Shown: in pieces, positions 1-11,512 of the stretch
Numbering within the stretch: the first letter of the stretch is position 1
How the letters are laid out: each line of letters opens with the position of its first letter
Source: Agrobacterium tumefaciens
Lineage (GTDB): Bacteria; Pseudomonadota; Alphaproteobacteria; Rhizobiales; Rhizobiaceae
Assembly (NCBI RefSeq): GCF_005221325.1
Contig: NZ_CP039889.1
Location: 1,562,501-1,626,500 of the forward strand
Direction: 5' to 3'
DNA length: 64,000 bases
Position numbers and translations under genes: made by a program
The notes under the pieces: model-generated
What the model saw: the letters and a program-made list of their open reading frames with translations, nothing else
The model's database searches: none
Told to the model about the DNA's origin: nothing

Positions 1-2370
<2,370 letters not shown>

Positions 2371-2762
2371 TCCCATTGTTCATGCTCATCGAAGATGAGC
2401 ATCATCTGTTCAGCGCTCACGCGCGTACGCCCTTCGGGCTGCGCTCCGCGAGGGCGCCGGACGACCGGCGACGGCCTCTGGCCTGTATTGCTGCCCCGCT
2501 CACTGTTGAGCAAGGGCGTAATACGGACAAGGCGCGCCAGACGTGTTAAATTAAATAGAGCCTCGGCTCTCCAGCTTCTCGAAAACAGTTTCCATGTGAA
2601 AACATGGTCTGTGATCGCTTGGATCAGACGGCGCCTCATATGCGAGGTGCCCGTATGGCCCATTGGTGTCCCCTGTGAGCGTCAAGCGAACAGGATAAGG
2701 CACACCAATAAACAAGCAATCATATGATCCATGCCTTCATGGATCATATGTTGCGTTTTGCC
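2371..2762 (+). other. 23S-5S internal transcribed spacer
   Basis: About 390 bases without a credible gene. A perfect 9-bp hairpin (2382-2402, loop GAA) lies just after the 23S end. A perfect 13-bp hairpin is at 2721-2750. The last bases (TTGCGTTTTG, 2751-2760) are complementary to the bases just after 5S (CAAAACGCAA, 2883-2892), forming a processing stalk around 5S. Open frames crossing this stretch on either strand resemble nothing recognisable and are taken as chance. Confidence 0.8.
2721..2750 (+). repeat. Perfect 13-bp inverted repeat in the rRNA spacer
   Basis: CATATGATCCATG, a CCTT loop, then its exact reverse complement. In the transcript this gives an uninterrupted 13-bp stem a few bases upstream of the 5S processing stalk. 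Double-stranded stems in rRNA spacers are typical RNase III or RNase E processing elements. That role is inferred here. Confidence 0.75.
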
Positions 2763-2881
2763 GACCTGGTGGTTATCGCGGGGCGGCTGCACCCGTTCCC
2801 TTTCCGAACACGGCCGTGAAACGCCCCAGCGCCAATGGTACTTCGTCTCAAGACGCGGGAGAGTAGGTCGCTGCCAGGTCT
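2763..2881 (+). rRNA. rrf: 5S ribosomal RNA
   Basis: A 119-base segment with the standard 5S layout. The 5' GACCTGGTGG pairs with the 3' CTGCCAGGTC. The CGAACACGG loop segment and the GAGAGTAGGTCG segment near the 3' end are both present. It lies between 23S and tRNA-fMet. Flanking sequence on both sides (TTGCGTTTTG / CAAAACGCAA) extends the terminal stem and probably serves 5S maturation. The ends are set at the terminal helix and are accurate to about 2 bases. Confidence 0.95.
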
Positions 2882-3101
2882 GCAAAACGCAACAAGCAAT
2901 CTTCTCATCACTCTCTTCGGCCCAGCCGATACAAAGGGCCGCTACAAGCGGCCTTTCGTCGTTCTACGGCATAAAACAAAGGCAAACGCACAGTGCGTCC
3001 CTTACAGGAGATAAATTGCTCCGCAATTTACTCCGGCAATATGCATCACAGCTTCCCTGTGATGCAGTCGCGATAAATCCCATAGGGATTTACGCTGGTA
3101 A

Positions 3102-3178
<77 letters not shown>

Positions 3179-3200
3179 AAATTTACAAAGATTATCAAAG

Positions 3201-3227
3201 GGCTCCGAGGAAACTCGGAGCCTTTTT
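3201..3227 (+). terminator. Rho-independent terminator of the rRNA operon
   Basis: A perfect 9-bp GC-rich stem (GGCTCCGAG / CTCGGAGCC) with a GAAA loop, followed directly by TTTTT, 22 bases after the tRNA. A short A-run in front of the stem could pair with the T tract and make it work in both directions. Confidence 0.92.
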
Positions 3228-3689
3228 GCGTTGATGCTCCAGCTCAAACTCGCCGGTACGAAGCTTATCCACATAGTCGTCGCGCTTCAGCACCCCGGAC
3301 TGCTTATCCATGATCATCGGTGATACCTTTTCTGGGTTCTCTTCTTGCGACGATCCGGTCGCTTGCGAATGATACGTAGTCCAATCGAATGGTATACGAC
3401 CTTCTTAAAGGCCGTCGGGCTTGGGAGCGTGACCATCGTAATAGATTGTCGGGAATGGCGGCCAGCCGGCGACGGCCGGCATCGCCGCGATCTGCTTGTG
3501 AAAACGGGCGTCTGGCCCAAGATGGGCTTGGGCATTGCTGCGCTCGAGCCGTAGGCGTCGGTCAATTCGTTGTGGTGGCCTTGCAGCTTCTCGACGGCAG
3601 CGGCTTCCAGCCGGCGACCGGCGCGATAGGCGGCCGGAATTTCAAGAAGGATGCGAAACGAAAACAGTAGCATACCCTTTGCCAAAATC
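3228..3689. other. Degraded stretch between the rRNA terminator and folD remnant
   Basis: About 460 bases with no intact recognisable gene. On the minus strand one open stretch runs from near 3404 through possible ATGs at 3317 and 3311 towards the terminator. It includes the protein-like segment MDKQSGVLKRDDYVDKLRTG (3311 down to 3252) and then reads into the rRNA terminator without its own stop. It looks like the first residues of a gene cut off at the rRNA operon. A faint similarity to the N-terminal region of polyphosphate kinase 2 was considered but is too short to support. Another minus-strand frame (3314-3685) has no recognisable family. Confidence 0.45.
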
Positions 3690-4585
3690 GGAGTAGCGGT
3701 GGTTTCTCGCCAGCGCCTCGATATGCAGTAATCGCAGCATTTGCCATCAGCATGGCGATCGTCATCGGGCCGACGCCACCCGGAACCGGGGTTATGACGG
3801 CCGCGAGGGTCCTGGCTTCATCAAAGGCAACGTCGCCAACAAGGCGTGTCTTGCCTTCTCCCATTTCGGGTGCTGGTATCCGGTTGATACCGACATCCAT
3901 GACTGTCGCGCCAGACTTCACTCAATCACTCTTGACCATCTCAGGACGGCCGACGGCTGCGACAAGAATATCGGCGTTGCGGCAGATGGCTGGCAGATTT
4001 TTGGTACGCGAGTGAGCGGTGGTAACTGTGGCGTTGGGGTTTAGCAGTAGCTGCGCCATCGGTTTGCCGAACAGGTTCGAGCGACCAACGACGACGGCGT
4101 TGAGGCCTGAAAGATCCTCCCCATCGTGCGGAGAACGAAGACCATGGCGCCGGCCGGCGTGCAGGACACCAGACCCGTTTCGAGATCGCCTGTCGCGAGT
4201 TTGCCGGCATTGACGACATGAAGGCCGTCGACATCCTTTTTCGGCAGGATTGACCGAATGATCGGCCCGCTATTCAACGGCTTCGGCTTCGGCAGTTGCA
4301 CGAGGATGCCGTGGATCGACGGATCGACATTCAACGAGGCGACAAGCGAGCCAAGTCCTTCTGGCTGGTTTCCGCAGCCAATGTGCACTGTACGGATTTG
4401 AAGCCGCATTGCTTGGCAATTCGGCTTTTGGAGTTAACATAAGCATGGCTCGCCGGAACGTCGCCGACTATGATGACGGCCAGTCCTGGCCTGACACCGC
4501 TGCGTTCTTCGAGCGTAGCGCTTGCTTGCCTAACGGCATTGATCACCGAACTGGCGGTTGCTTTCCCATCAATGATTATTGTCAC
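3690..4585 (-). pseudogene. folD: folD pseudogene (methylenetetrahydrofolate dehydrogenase/cyclohydrolase), frameshifted
   Basis: Intact FolD interconverts 5,10-methylene-, methenyl- and 10-formyl-tetrahydrofolate in the cytosol. Nearly the whole protein is readable, but in pieces. The N-terminal part starts at a GTG at 4585 and includes [12 protein letters not shown]. The middle part ([25 protein letters not shown]) is in another frame after a one-base change near 4345. The Rossmann part ([17 protein letters not shown]) is in a further frame after a missing base near 4115. A TGA near 3922 stands where Trp or a similar residue is expected. The C-terminal part ([24 protein letters not shown]) follows. 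Two frameshifts plus a nonsense codon mean it is broken. It starts 23 bases after soxG and was probably the last gene of the soxBDAG operon. An intact folD elsewhere in the genome must supply the activity. Confidence 0.85.
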
Positions 4586-4608
4586 GTTCGTATCTCTAAC
4601 TGCGCGTC

Positions 4609-5145
4609 TCAATCGAATTCGAGGCTCATCCGGGCAAGATCGTCCCACAGGCTTTCGGCAAAACCGCGCAGCACAATGACTTCGAAGACCTGTCCGTCGA
4701 TGCGGGTGAGGTGGGTGGCGATGTGGCCGATCAGCGTCGTGGCGGAGCGTCCCACCGGGAAGGCTGCGAGAGACAGGTCGACCGCCGTGCCTTTGGCCAG
4801 TACCCGCTCGCCCAGCCTGCCTTCGATGCGGATGCGCACGCGCCCCTGGCTCTGGTCGACACCCGTTGCCTGAGGTTCGAGCGCTGTAAGAAGCGCCTTC
4901 ATATCAGCGTGAGGCAGAGGCTGTTCACCGACGATGAACCATTGGCCCGGTGAGACCGCGCGTACATCACCTATGGTGAGGCCGCGAAGGCGGGCTTCCA
5001 AATCTGCTGCGCCGGGTGCGGCCAGAACGTGGATGATCGCGCCTTCCGGCAAAGGGGAGAGTTTGATGGCGGTGGAGGCAATCGCTCCCTTTGCGCCCAG
5101 CACCGGGCGGAGCGTCGGCCGGAAGTCAGACTTGAAATCAGACAT
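4609..5145 (-). CDS. soxG: Sarcosine oxidase-type gamma subunit (SoxG / MgdD-like)
   Basis: A 178-residue small subunit of the heterotetrameric sarcosine oxidase family, a flavoprotein complex that oxidatively demethylates N-methyl amino acids and passes the C1 unit to tetrahydrofolate. The start is ATG 5145 ([12 protein letters not shown]), overlapping the soxA stop by 8 bases, which indicates translational coupling. The fold is the small GcvT-like gamma domain, with typical segments [14 protein letters not shown] and [11 protein letters not shown]. It is the last of four subunit genes (B-D-A-G), followed by the folD remnant. With glutamine-synthetase-like and N-methylglutamate synthase genes next door, the complex may be N-methylglutamate dehydrogenase (MgdABCD), a close homologue. 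Sequence alone does not separate the two. Confidence 0.9.
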   Translation of the reverse strand: MSDFKSDFRPTLRPVLGAKGAIASTAIKLSPLPEGAIIHVLAAPGAADLEARLRGLTIGDVRAVSPGQWFIVGEQPLPHADMKALLTALEPQATGVDQSQGRVRIRIEGRLGERVLAKGTAVDLSLAAFPVGRSATTLIGHIATHLTRIDGQVFEVIVLRGFAESLWDDLARMSLEFD

Positions 5146-8101
5146 GGAGTTTCTCGTTTTGAGGATCGACAAAAACCGGGTTGCAAAGGCGGGCTTGGGT
5201 AAATTCGTTGCGAAGGCCGTTCCAGACCATGACCTCCTCACCATGTCTTTCCGGCCCGTTCTTGACGAGGGCGAGACCGATGGTCGAGCCTAGATGGGGT
5301 GAGAATGCGCTGGAGGTGACATAACCCTGATCGTTCTCCAGAGTTGCCGCGGCATCCCTGGCGAGAATATGCGAGCCGGTGCGGAAGGACTGTTTTGGAT
5401 CAAGCGGCACGACGCCGACGAGGCTCGGACGGTCGGCGGCGGAAAGCCCCTCGCGCTCCAGCATCCGCCGACCAATGAAATCGGCCTTGGTGGCGGAGAC
5501 CATTTTGCCGAAGCCGAGATCGGTGGGCACCACCGTGCCATTGATCTCGTTGTGGGTGACATGGCCCTTTTCGATGCGCAGCACGCCAAGCGCCTCGACA
5601 CCATAGGGCATGATGGTTTCCGGCTTTCCTGCTTCCATCAGTGCATCGGCAACGCTTTCACCGTAACCGGCCGGGACGGCAAGCTCGTAGGCCAGTTCGC
5701 CGGAGAAGGAAATCCGGAACAGGCGTCCGTGCAATTGTCCGCGAAACAGCGAGACTTCTTTGGCCGCAAGAAAGGGGAAAGCCTCGTCGGAAATATCCTC
5801 ATCGACGATCCTCTCGAGAATGGCGCGTGCCTTCGGTCCGGCAATCGCCATCTGCGCCCATTGATCGGTGACGGAGGCAAGCCGCACGTCGAGACCCGGC
5901 CAGAGTGCCTGGGCGCAGAATTCAAGGTGGTTCATGACACCTGCCGCATAGGCCGTGGTAGTCGTCATGAAGAAGCGGTTTTCCTCCAGCCGGCTGGTGG
6001 TACCGTCATCATAGATCATGCCGTCTTCACGCAGCATCAGGCCATATCGTGCCTTGCCGATGGGCAGCTTTAGGAAAGCGTTGCAATAAACCCGGTTAAG
6101 GAATTCGGCGGCGTCGCTGCCGCAAATCTCGATCTTGCCGAGCATTGAGACATCGCAGAGGCCGGCATTTTTGCGCACATTCAGAACTTCGCGGTCAACG
6201 CTTTCCCGCCAGCCGCTTTCGCCTTTGCGGGGAAACCAGGAGGAACGATACCAGAGGCCGGTTTCGACGAAGACCGCGCCATTCTTCTCCGCCCAGCCAT
6301 GTAACGGCGATTTGCGTACCGGCTGGAAATGACGGCCGTGATAAGCGCCGGTGAGCGCGCCAAAGGAGACGGGCGTGTAGAACGGCCGGAACGTGGTGGT
6401 GCCGACATCCGCCGGGGAAACGCCGCGCGCTTCAGCCAGCAGCCCGATGGCGTTGACGTTGGAGAGCTTGCCCTGATCAGTTGCCATGCCGTTCGTGGTG
6501 TAACGCTTGGCCAATTCGACATGACCGTAACCTTCGCTGACGGCGAGACCGAGATCTTTGCGATGAACATCATTCTGGTAATCGACAAAGGCTTTGGCCT
6601 TGACGCCGGGGATGGACCAGAGTGCCTTGGCGGGCGGGGCGACGACATCGTTTTCCACGCTGCCGAATGTCGGTGTTGTCGCTGTAAAACCGAGATTCTG
6701 CGCAAGCGCCGCACCCTTTCGCGCGCCATCCTCAAGGCAGGCGGCTATGCCATTTGTCGCGGAGACTGCGCCGGCGAGTTCGAGCCCCTTGAGATTGCCG
6801 GGTGCGAGGAAGGCAACATTGTCTTCCGACCAGACCGGTTTTCCGCCGCGATGGCAGGCAAGATGGATAACGGGGCTGAAACCGCCCGACATGGCGAGCG
6901 CATCGATATTCATGCTTTCCGTGCGGCCATTTGCATATACCTCAATGGCGGAAAGCGCCTTGCCACCCTGCGCATTCGAGACGACGCCACCTTTGATGAC
7001 ACGCGCCTTGCCTTCGTAGCGCGGATTACCCTGCTCACGGCTGTCGATGATGGCGGCGGGAGCGACGCCCTGCGCCTCCAGATCGCGGGCAAGCGCATAC
7101 CCGCTGTCGTTGGTGGTAAAAATTGCCGTCGTCGCACCGGGGCTTACGGCATAACGGTTGAGATAGCTGCGCATGGCGCCCGCCATCATCACGCCAGGAA
7201 CATCGTTGCCGCCGAACACCAGCGGCCGTTCTTCCGCACCGGTTGCAAGCAGCGCGCGTTTGGCGACGATGCGCCACAGGCGCTCCACGGGCACATGTGC
7301 TTTCGGATCGGGCAGGTGCTTTTGCACCCGTTCCACCGCGCCGAAGACATTGCCGTCATACCAGCCGAAGGCCGTGGTTCGCGTCAGCACCGTCACATTC
7401 GGCAAAGCGTCGAGTTCGGCGACGCATTGCGCCGCGAAATCCGGAGCGCTCTTGCCGCCGATGGCCGCTGTCTCGGAAAGAAGCCCGCCGCCTGCGAGGG
7501 AATGTTCATCCACAATGATGACGCGCGCGCCGGCGCGTCCTGCGGCAAGGGCTGCGGCGAGCCCCGCCGCGCCGGAACCGATCACCAGCAGGTCGCAATG
7601 CGCCCAGCATTTATCATAGGTATCCGGATCGGCTTCGTAGCTTGCTTTGCCGAGACCGGCGGCTTTGCGGATGAAGGGCTCGTAGACCTTTTCCCAGAAG
7701 GCGGCAGGCCACATGAAGGTCTTGTAATAGAACCCCGCGCCGAGGAAGGGCGACAGAAGGCCGGTCAGCGCACCGATATCGAAATCGAGAGAGGGCCAGC
7801 GGTTCTGGCTTCTGGCTTCCAGCCCGGCATAAAGTTCCTGCATGGTGGCGCGGGTGTTCGGCTCCGTGCGGCCGTCGCGGCCGATGGTCATCAGCGCGTT
7901 CGGCTCGGCTGCACCCGCCGTCAATATACCGCGTGGTCGGTGGTATTTGAAACTGCGGCCGACGATTTTCTGGCCATTGGCGAGCAGGGCGGAGGCGAGG
8001 CTGTCGCCCTCAAAGCCTGACATCGGCTTGCCGTCGAAGGTGAAGGAAAGCGGTTTCGAGCGGTCGATCAGACCGCCGGTCTTCAGGCGGTTGAAACTCA
8101 T
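5138..8101 (-). CDS. soxA: Sarcosine oxidase-type alpha subunit (SoxA / MgdC-like)
   Basis: A 987-residue large subunit, full length for the family. The N-terminal ferredoxin-like domain (about 1-90, with PLSFTFDGKPMSGFEGD) lacks iron-sulfur cysteines, as in known SoxA. The dinucleotide-binding domain begins at LLVIGSGAAG (171-180) and binds NAD in characterised enzymes. The C-terminal half (about 600-970) is a GcvT/aminomethyltransferase-like domain that receives the methylene group on tetrahydrofolate (YGVEALGVLRIEKGH, ELAYELAVPAGYG). The start ATG at 8101 overlaps the soxD stop in an ATGA. It works with soxB, soxD and soxG. The neighbouring glxBCD and glnT genes suggest N-methylglutamate as an alternative substrate to sarcosine. 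Confidence 0.95.
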   Translation of the reverse strand: MSFNRLKTGGLIDRSKPLSFTFDGKPMSGFEGDSLASALLANGQKIVGRSFKYHRPRGILTAGAAEPNALMTIGRDGRTEPNTRATMQELYAGLEARSQNRWPSLDFDIGALTGLLSPFLGAGFYYKTFMWPAAFWEKVYEPFIRKAAGLGKASYEADPDTYDKCWAHCDLLVIGSGAAGLAAALAAGRAGARVIIVDEHSLAGGGLLSETAAIGGKSAPDFAAQCVAELDALPNVTVLTRTTAFGWYDGNVFGAVERVQKHLPDPKAHVPVERLWRIVAKRALLATGAEERPLVFGGNDVPGVMMAGAMRSYLNRYAVSPGATTAIFTTNDSGYALARDLEAQGVAPAAIIDSREQGNPRYEGKARVIKGGVVSNAQGGKALSAIEVYANGRTESMNIDALAMSGGFSPVIHLACHRGGKPVWSEDNVAFLAPGNLKGLELAGAVSATNGIAACLEDGARKGAALAQNLGFTATTPTFGSVENDVVAPPAKALWSIPGVKAKAFVDYQNDVHRKDLGLAVSEGYGHVELAKRYTTNGMATDQGKLSNVNAIGLLAEARGVSPADVGTTTFRPFYTPVSFGALTGAYHGRHFQPVRKSPLHGWAEKNGAVFVETGLWYRSSWFPRKGESGWRESVDREVLNVRKNAGLCDVSMLGKIEICGSDAAEFLNRVYCNAFLKLPIGKARYGLMLREDGMIYDDGTTSRLEENRFFMTTTTAYAAGVMNHLEFCAQALWPGLDVRLASVTDQWAQMAIAGPKARAILERIVDEDISDEAFPFLAAKEVSLFRGQLHGRLFRISFSGELAYELAVPAGYGESVADALMEAGKPETIMPYGVEALGVLRIEKGHVTHNEINGTVVPTDLGFGKMVSATKADFIGRRMLEREGLSAADRPSLVGVVPLDPKQSFRTGSHILARDAAATLENDQGYVTSSAFSPHLGSTIGLALVKNGPERHGEEVMVWNGLRNEFTQARLCNPVFVDPQNEKLHV

Positions 8102-8373
8102 GCGTTTGTCACTTTCGTGTTGTCGGCAGCGTCGCGGCAGGCGGATATCTCATGGGTGACGGTATCGCGGGCGACGACCAGCCAACGGCGGCAACCGGAG
8201 GTGTGGTGCCAATATTCCTCATAAGCTCCGCGAGGGTTGTCGCGCAGATAGACGTAATCGTACCATTCCTCAGTGCCGGCATCCGCCGCAGGCCTTTGAA
8301 GGGCAGCACCCTTGATGGTGAATTCTTCCTTGGGTCTTGGCCCGCAATGCGGGCAGGGCACGAGACTTGCCAT
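8098..8373 (-). CDS. soxD: Sarcosine oxidase-type delta subunit (SoxD / MgdB-like)
   Basis: A 91-residue zinc-binding subunit of heterotetrameric sarcosine oxidase. The likely zinc ligands are Cys7 and Cys10 (CPHC) with His57 and Cys61 (HHTSGC), matching the family pattern. The conserved segments EEWYDYVYLRDNPRG and EEYWHHTSGCRRW are intact. It lies between soxB (77 bases upstream) and soxA (ATGA overlap), the canonical B-D-A-G order. It has no catalytic role of its own in studied enzymes and stabilises the complex. Confidence 0.95.
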   Translation of the reverse strand: MASLVPCPHCGPRPKEEFTIKGAALQRPAADAGTEEWYDYVYLRDNPRGAYEEYWHHTSGCRRWLVVARDTVTHEISACRDAADNTKVTNA

Positions 8374-8450
8374 TTCAGATGTCCTTGATCCGCCAGATAG
8401 CGGGATGGCGAAAAGTGTGAGCGGTTTTCGCCTGAAATCCCGCTACAGAT

Positions 8451-9701
8451 TTAGTGAAGGTTAGGCTGTGCGCCCTGGCCTTTTTCATCGATGAGATAAC
8501 CGCGCCGGAAACGATCGAGCCGGAAGGCCATTGCTGTTTCCTGCGGTGTGCCGCGTGCGAGAAGATGGGCGAAGCAGAAACCGGAGGCGGGCGTGGCCTT
8601 GAAGCCGCCGTAACACCAGCCGGCATTGAGATAGAGATTGTCGATCGGGGTCTGGTCGATGATCGGTGAACCATCCATCGACATATCCATGATGCCGCCC
8701 CAGGAGCGCAGCACCCGGACGCGGGAGAGCGCCGGTATCATCGCCTTGCCGGCTTCCGCCACATGTTCGACCGTCGCCAGATTGCCGCGCTGGGCGTAGG
8801 AATTATAGCCGTCTATATCGCCGCCGAAGACGAGGCCGCCCTTGTCCGATTGCGAGACGTAAAAATGGCCCGCTCCGAAGGTGACGACGCCATCGATGAA
8901 GGGCTTCAGCCCTTCCGACACAAAAGCCTGCAATACATGGCTTTCAATTGGCAACTTCAGCCCGGCCATGGCGGCGACCTGCGAGGAGTTGCCCGCCGCC
9001 GCCAGAGCCAGCTTGCCGCAACCGATGAAGCCGCGGCTTGTTTCAACGCCCACGACCGCGCCGTTTTTGCGGCGAATGCCTGTCACCTCACAGCCCTGGA
9101 TGATATCGACGCCCCGGCTGTCTGCGCCGCGCGCATAACCCCAGGCAACGGCATCGTGACGGACAGTGCCGCCGCGCCTCTGCAGCAATCCGCCCTGAAC
9201 GGGGAAGCGTGCATTATCGAAATCGAGAAATGGCAACATCGCCTTGACCGATGCGCGGTCCAGCAACTCGGCATCGACGCCGTGCAGCCGCATGGCATTG
9301 CCGCGCCTTGTATAGGCATCACGCTGCGCATCCGAGTGGAAGAGATTGAGCACGCCGCGCTGGGAAACCATGGCGTTGAAGTTGAAATCCTGCTCCAACC
9401 CTTCCCACAGTTTCATCGAAAGCTCGTAGAACGGGTTGTTGCCCGGCAGCAGGTAATTGGAGCGGATGATCGTGGTATTGCGGCCGACATTGCCGGAGCC
9501 GATATAGTTTTTCTCCAGCACGGCGACATTGGTGATGCCGAATTCCTTGGCGAGATAATAGGCCGTCGCCAGCCCGTGCCCGCCGCCGCCAACGATGATG
9601 ACGTCATAATGCGGTTTCGGTGACACATCCCGCCATGCGGGTTTCCAGGATTTGTTGCCGAAAAGGCCGTTCTTGAAAATGGAAAAGGCGGAATAGCGCA
9701 T
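8451..9701 (-). CDS. soxB: Sarcosine oxidase-type beta subunit (SoxB / MgdA-like)
   Basis: A 416-residue FAD/FMN subunit carrying the amine-oxidising active site. It has an N-terminal FAD fingerprint HYDVIIVGGGGHG (31-43), then GSGNVGRNTTIIRSNYL. His182 in RHDAVAWGYA is probably the equivalent of the residue that binds FMN covalently in the family. The C-terminal CYGGFKATPASGF is typical. I chose ATG 9701 (MRYSAFSIFKNGL), where characterised SoxB proteins begin. An in-frame ATG at 9743 would add 14 residues. It is the first gene of the soxBDAG-folD operon, divergent from glxA with 89 bases between, so control from that shared region is likely. Confidence 0.93.
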   Translation of the reverse strand: MRYSAFSIFKNGLFGNKSWKPAWRDVSPKPHYDVIIVGGGGHGLATAYYLAKEFGITNVAVLEKNYIGSGNVGRNTTIIRSNYLLPGNNPFYELSMKLWEGLEQDFNFNAMVSQRGVLNLFHSDAQRDAYTRRGNAMRLHGVDAELLDRASVKAMLPFLDFDNARFPVQGGLLQRRGGTVRHDAVAWGYARGADSRGVDIIQGCEVTGIRRKNGAVVGVETSRGFIGCGKLALAAAGNSSQVAAMAGLKLPIESHVLQAFVSEGLKPFIDGVVTFGAGHFYVSQSDKGGLVFGGDIDGYNSYAQRGNLATVEHVAEAGKAMIPALSRVRVLRSWGGIMDMSMDGSPIIDQTPIDNLYLNAGWCYGGFKATPASGFCFAHLLARGTPQETAMAFRLDRFRRGYLIDEKGQGAQPNLH

Positions 9702-9790
9702 CTGCGTACCTCGAACGATATCGCACAAGCTTACTGAGGCCATTCGAAAGACGATTGCAGATAAGGGACGTTATGATCTAGAAAAGAGAC

Positions 9791-10765
9791 ATGACGGCGA
9801 TCGAGCAAAAAAACACCCAGCGTATCGGTTTCATCCTTGTCCCGAATTTTGCGCTGATGTCCTACGCCTCGGCGGCGGAGCCGCTTCGGGCCGCCAATCT
9901 CATCGCCGGGACTGATCTTTATGAGGCCGTGCCTTTGTCCTTCGGTGGTGAAGCCATCAGAAGTTCGTCGGGAATCCTCGTTGACTGCCAGTCATTCGCC
10001 GTGGTGGGCGAACGATGCCATACGATCTTCGTCTGCGCTGGCGGTGGACCGCAGGACTGGGTGGTGGCGGAAGGTTCGTTCGGCATATTGCGGCGACTGG
10101 CGCGCCAGGGCGTCAGGATTGGCGGTATTTCCAGCGGGGCTTATCTGCTGGCGGCGGCAGGCCTGCTGGATAATCGCGATTTCACGATCCACTGGGAACA
10201 CGCGCCGGTGCTCCGGGAAGCGTTCGCCCATCTCACGCCCAGACAAGCCCGCTTCGTCATCGATGGAGACCGCATCACCTGCGCCGGCGGCGTTGCGCCC
10301 CTCGACATGATGCATGCGATGATTTCGCAGAGAATGGGCGCGCATTTCGCAAGGCGTGTCAGCGACTGGTATCTGCATACGGCCGTGGCCGAATCTGGCG
10401 CGCCACAACGCGGCTCTTCGGCGGAACGTTATGGCACCAACCATCCGGCCTTGCTGACCGTGCTGGAAAAAATGGAAACGACCATTGAAAGCCCGCTCGA
10501 CCGGCGGACCATGGCAAAGCTGGCGGGCACAAGCGCGCGCCACCTCGACCGGCTTTTCGCGACCCACCTGAAGTCGAGTTTTCTGGAGACATACCGCGCA
10601 ATCCGCCTTGATCACGCCCGGCGATTGCTGGAGCAAAGCCCGCTCTCCATCGCGGAAGTGGCCTTCGCCACCGGCTTTTCCAGTGCCGGACATTTTTCGG
10701 GAAGTTTCAAGGCCCGCTTCGGTCAAACGCCGAATATGCTGCGGCAAAGATTTCCTCCGAATTAA
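9791..10765 (+). CDS. glxA: GlxA-family transcriptional regulator (DJ-1/PfpI + AraC)
   Basis: A 324-residue regulator. The N-terminal half (about 10-185) is a DJ-1/PfpI-like sensor domain (GFILVPNFALMSYASAAEPL, IGGISSGAYLLAAAGLL). The C-terminal about 100 residues are an AraC-type DNA-binding domain with two helix-turn-helix motifs (MAKLAGTSARHLDRLF; IAEVAFATGFSSAGHFSGSF). Relatives such as GbdR and the rhizobial GlxA control methylated-amine and betaine catabolism. It is transcribed divergently from soxB and followed by a second regulator 49 bases on. It probably activates soxBDAG and the glx genes, and the ligand is not evident. Confidence 0.9.
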   Translation: MTAIEQKNTQRIGFILVPNFALMSYASAAEPLRAANLIAGTDLYEAVPLSFGGEAIRSSSGILVDCQSFAVVGERCHTIFVCAGGGPQDWVVAEGSFGILRRLARQGVRIGGISSGAYLLAAAGLLDNRDFTIHWEHAPVLREAFAHLTPRQARFVIDGDRITCAGGVAPLDMMHAMISQRMGAHFARRVSDWYLHTAVAESGAPQRGSSAERYGTNHPALLTVLEKMETTIESPLDRRTMAKLAGTSARHLDRLFATHLKSSFLETYRAIRLDHARRLLEQSPLSIAEVAFATGFSSAGHFSGSFKARFGQTPNMLRQRFPPN

Positions 10766-10814
10766 AATAGTTTTCCTGTAAGGAAGGGAAAACACGATAA
10801 TGCCGGAGGACACC

Positions 10815-11477
10815 ATGGCGAAGGAAGCCACCAAGACCGAAGCTGCGTTCCCGTCGCAGGACCCGCATGCCGTTCGCGAGCCAAGGGTCAACAATCTGGA
10901 AATGGCGATCGGCCACGAGGTGCGCGCCTATCGCAAGAAGCTCGGCATCACCGTCACCGATCTTGCTTCGGCCACCGGCGTTTCCGTCGGCATGCTTTCC
11001 AAGATCGAGAACGGCAACATCTCCCCGTCGCTCACCACGCTGCAGACGCTCTCCAAGGCGCTCGGCGTGCCGATCACGGCCTTCTTCCGCGGTTTCGAGG
11101 AGCCGCGCAGCGCCACTTTCGTCAAGGCGGGGCAGGGGGTGAATATCGAGCGCAGAGGTACCCGCGCAGGCCATCAATACAGCCTGCTTGGCCACATAGA
11201 CAACAACACCAGCGGCGTCACCGTCGAGCCCTATCTCATCACATTGACGACCGATTCCGATGTGTTTCCGACCTTCCAGCATGAAGGCATGGAGTTTCTC
11301 TACATGCTGGAGGGCGAGGTGGTTTATCGCCACGGCGAGCAGCTTTTCACCATGCAGGCCGGCGACAGCCTGTTTTTCGATGCCGATGCGCCGCACGGGC
11401 CGGAAGAGCTGGTAAAACTTCCCGCGCGTTATCTGTCGATCATTTCTTATCCGCAAAGGCGGATGACCAATGATTGA
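10815..11477 (+). CDS. XRE-family regulator with cupin sensor domain
   Basis: A 220-residue regulator. A Cro/CI helix-turn-helix (about 34-92, HEVRAYRKKLGITVTDLA, SKIENGNISPSLTTLQTLS) is followed by a C-terminal cupin_2 barrel (about 140-215, HEGMEFLYMLEGEVVYRHG, MQAGDSLFFDADAPHG). I chose ATG 10815 because GGAGGA (10805-10810) sits 4 bases upstream. The in-frame ATG at 10800 is less well placed. HTH-cupin proteins of this type usually sense amines, amino acids or their semialdehydes. It lies between glxA and glxB, so control of the methylamine genes is the likely role, by inference from position. Confidence 0.9.
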   Translation: MAKEATKTEAAFPSQDPHAVREPRVNNLEMAIGHEVRAYRKKLGITVTDLASATGVSVGMLSKIENGNISPSLTTLQTLSKALGVPITAFFRGFEEPRSATFVKAGQGVNIERRGTRAGHQYSLLGHIDNNTSGVTVEPYLITLTTDSDVFPTFQHEGMEFLYMLEGEVVYRHGEQLFTMQAGDSLFFDADAPHGPEELVKLPARYLSIISYPQRRMTND

Positions 11478-11512
11478 TATTTTGCCTTAGAAGAAAAAAA
11501 TATTCCTGATAG

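Noticed and set aside
6329..8020. Long open frame (563 codons) on the plus strand opposite soxA
   Set aside because: It is antisense to an unmistakable soxA and shows no protein family. Such shadow frames are expected in GC-rich DNA.
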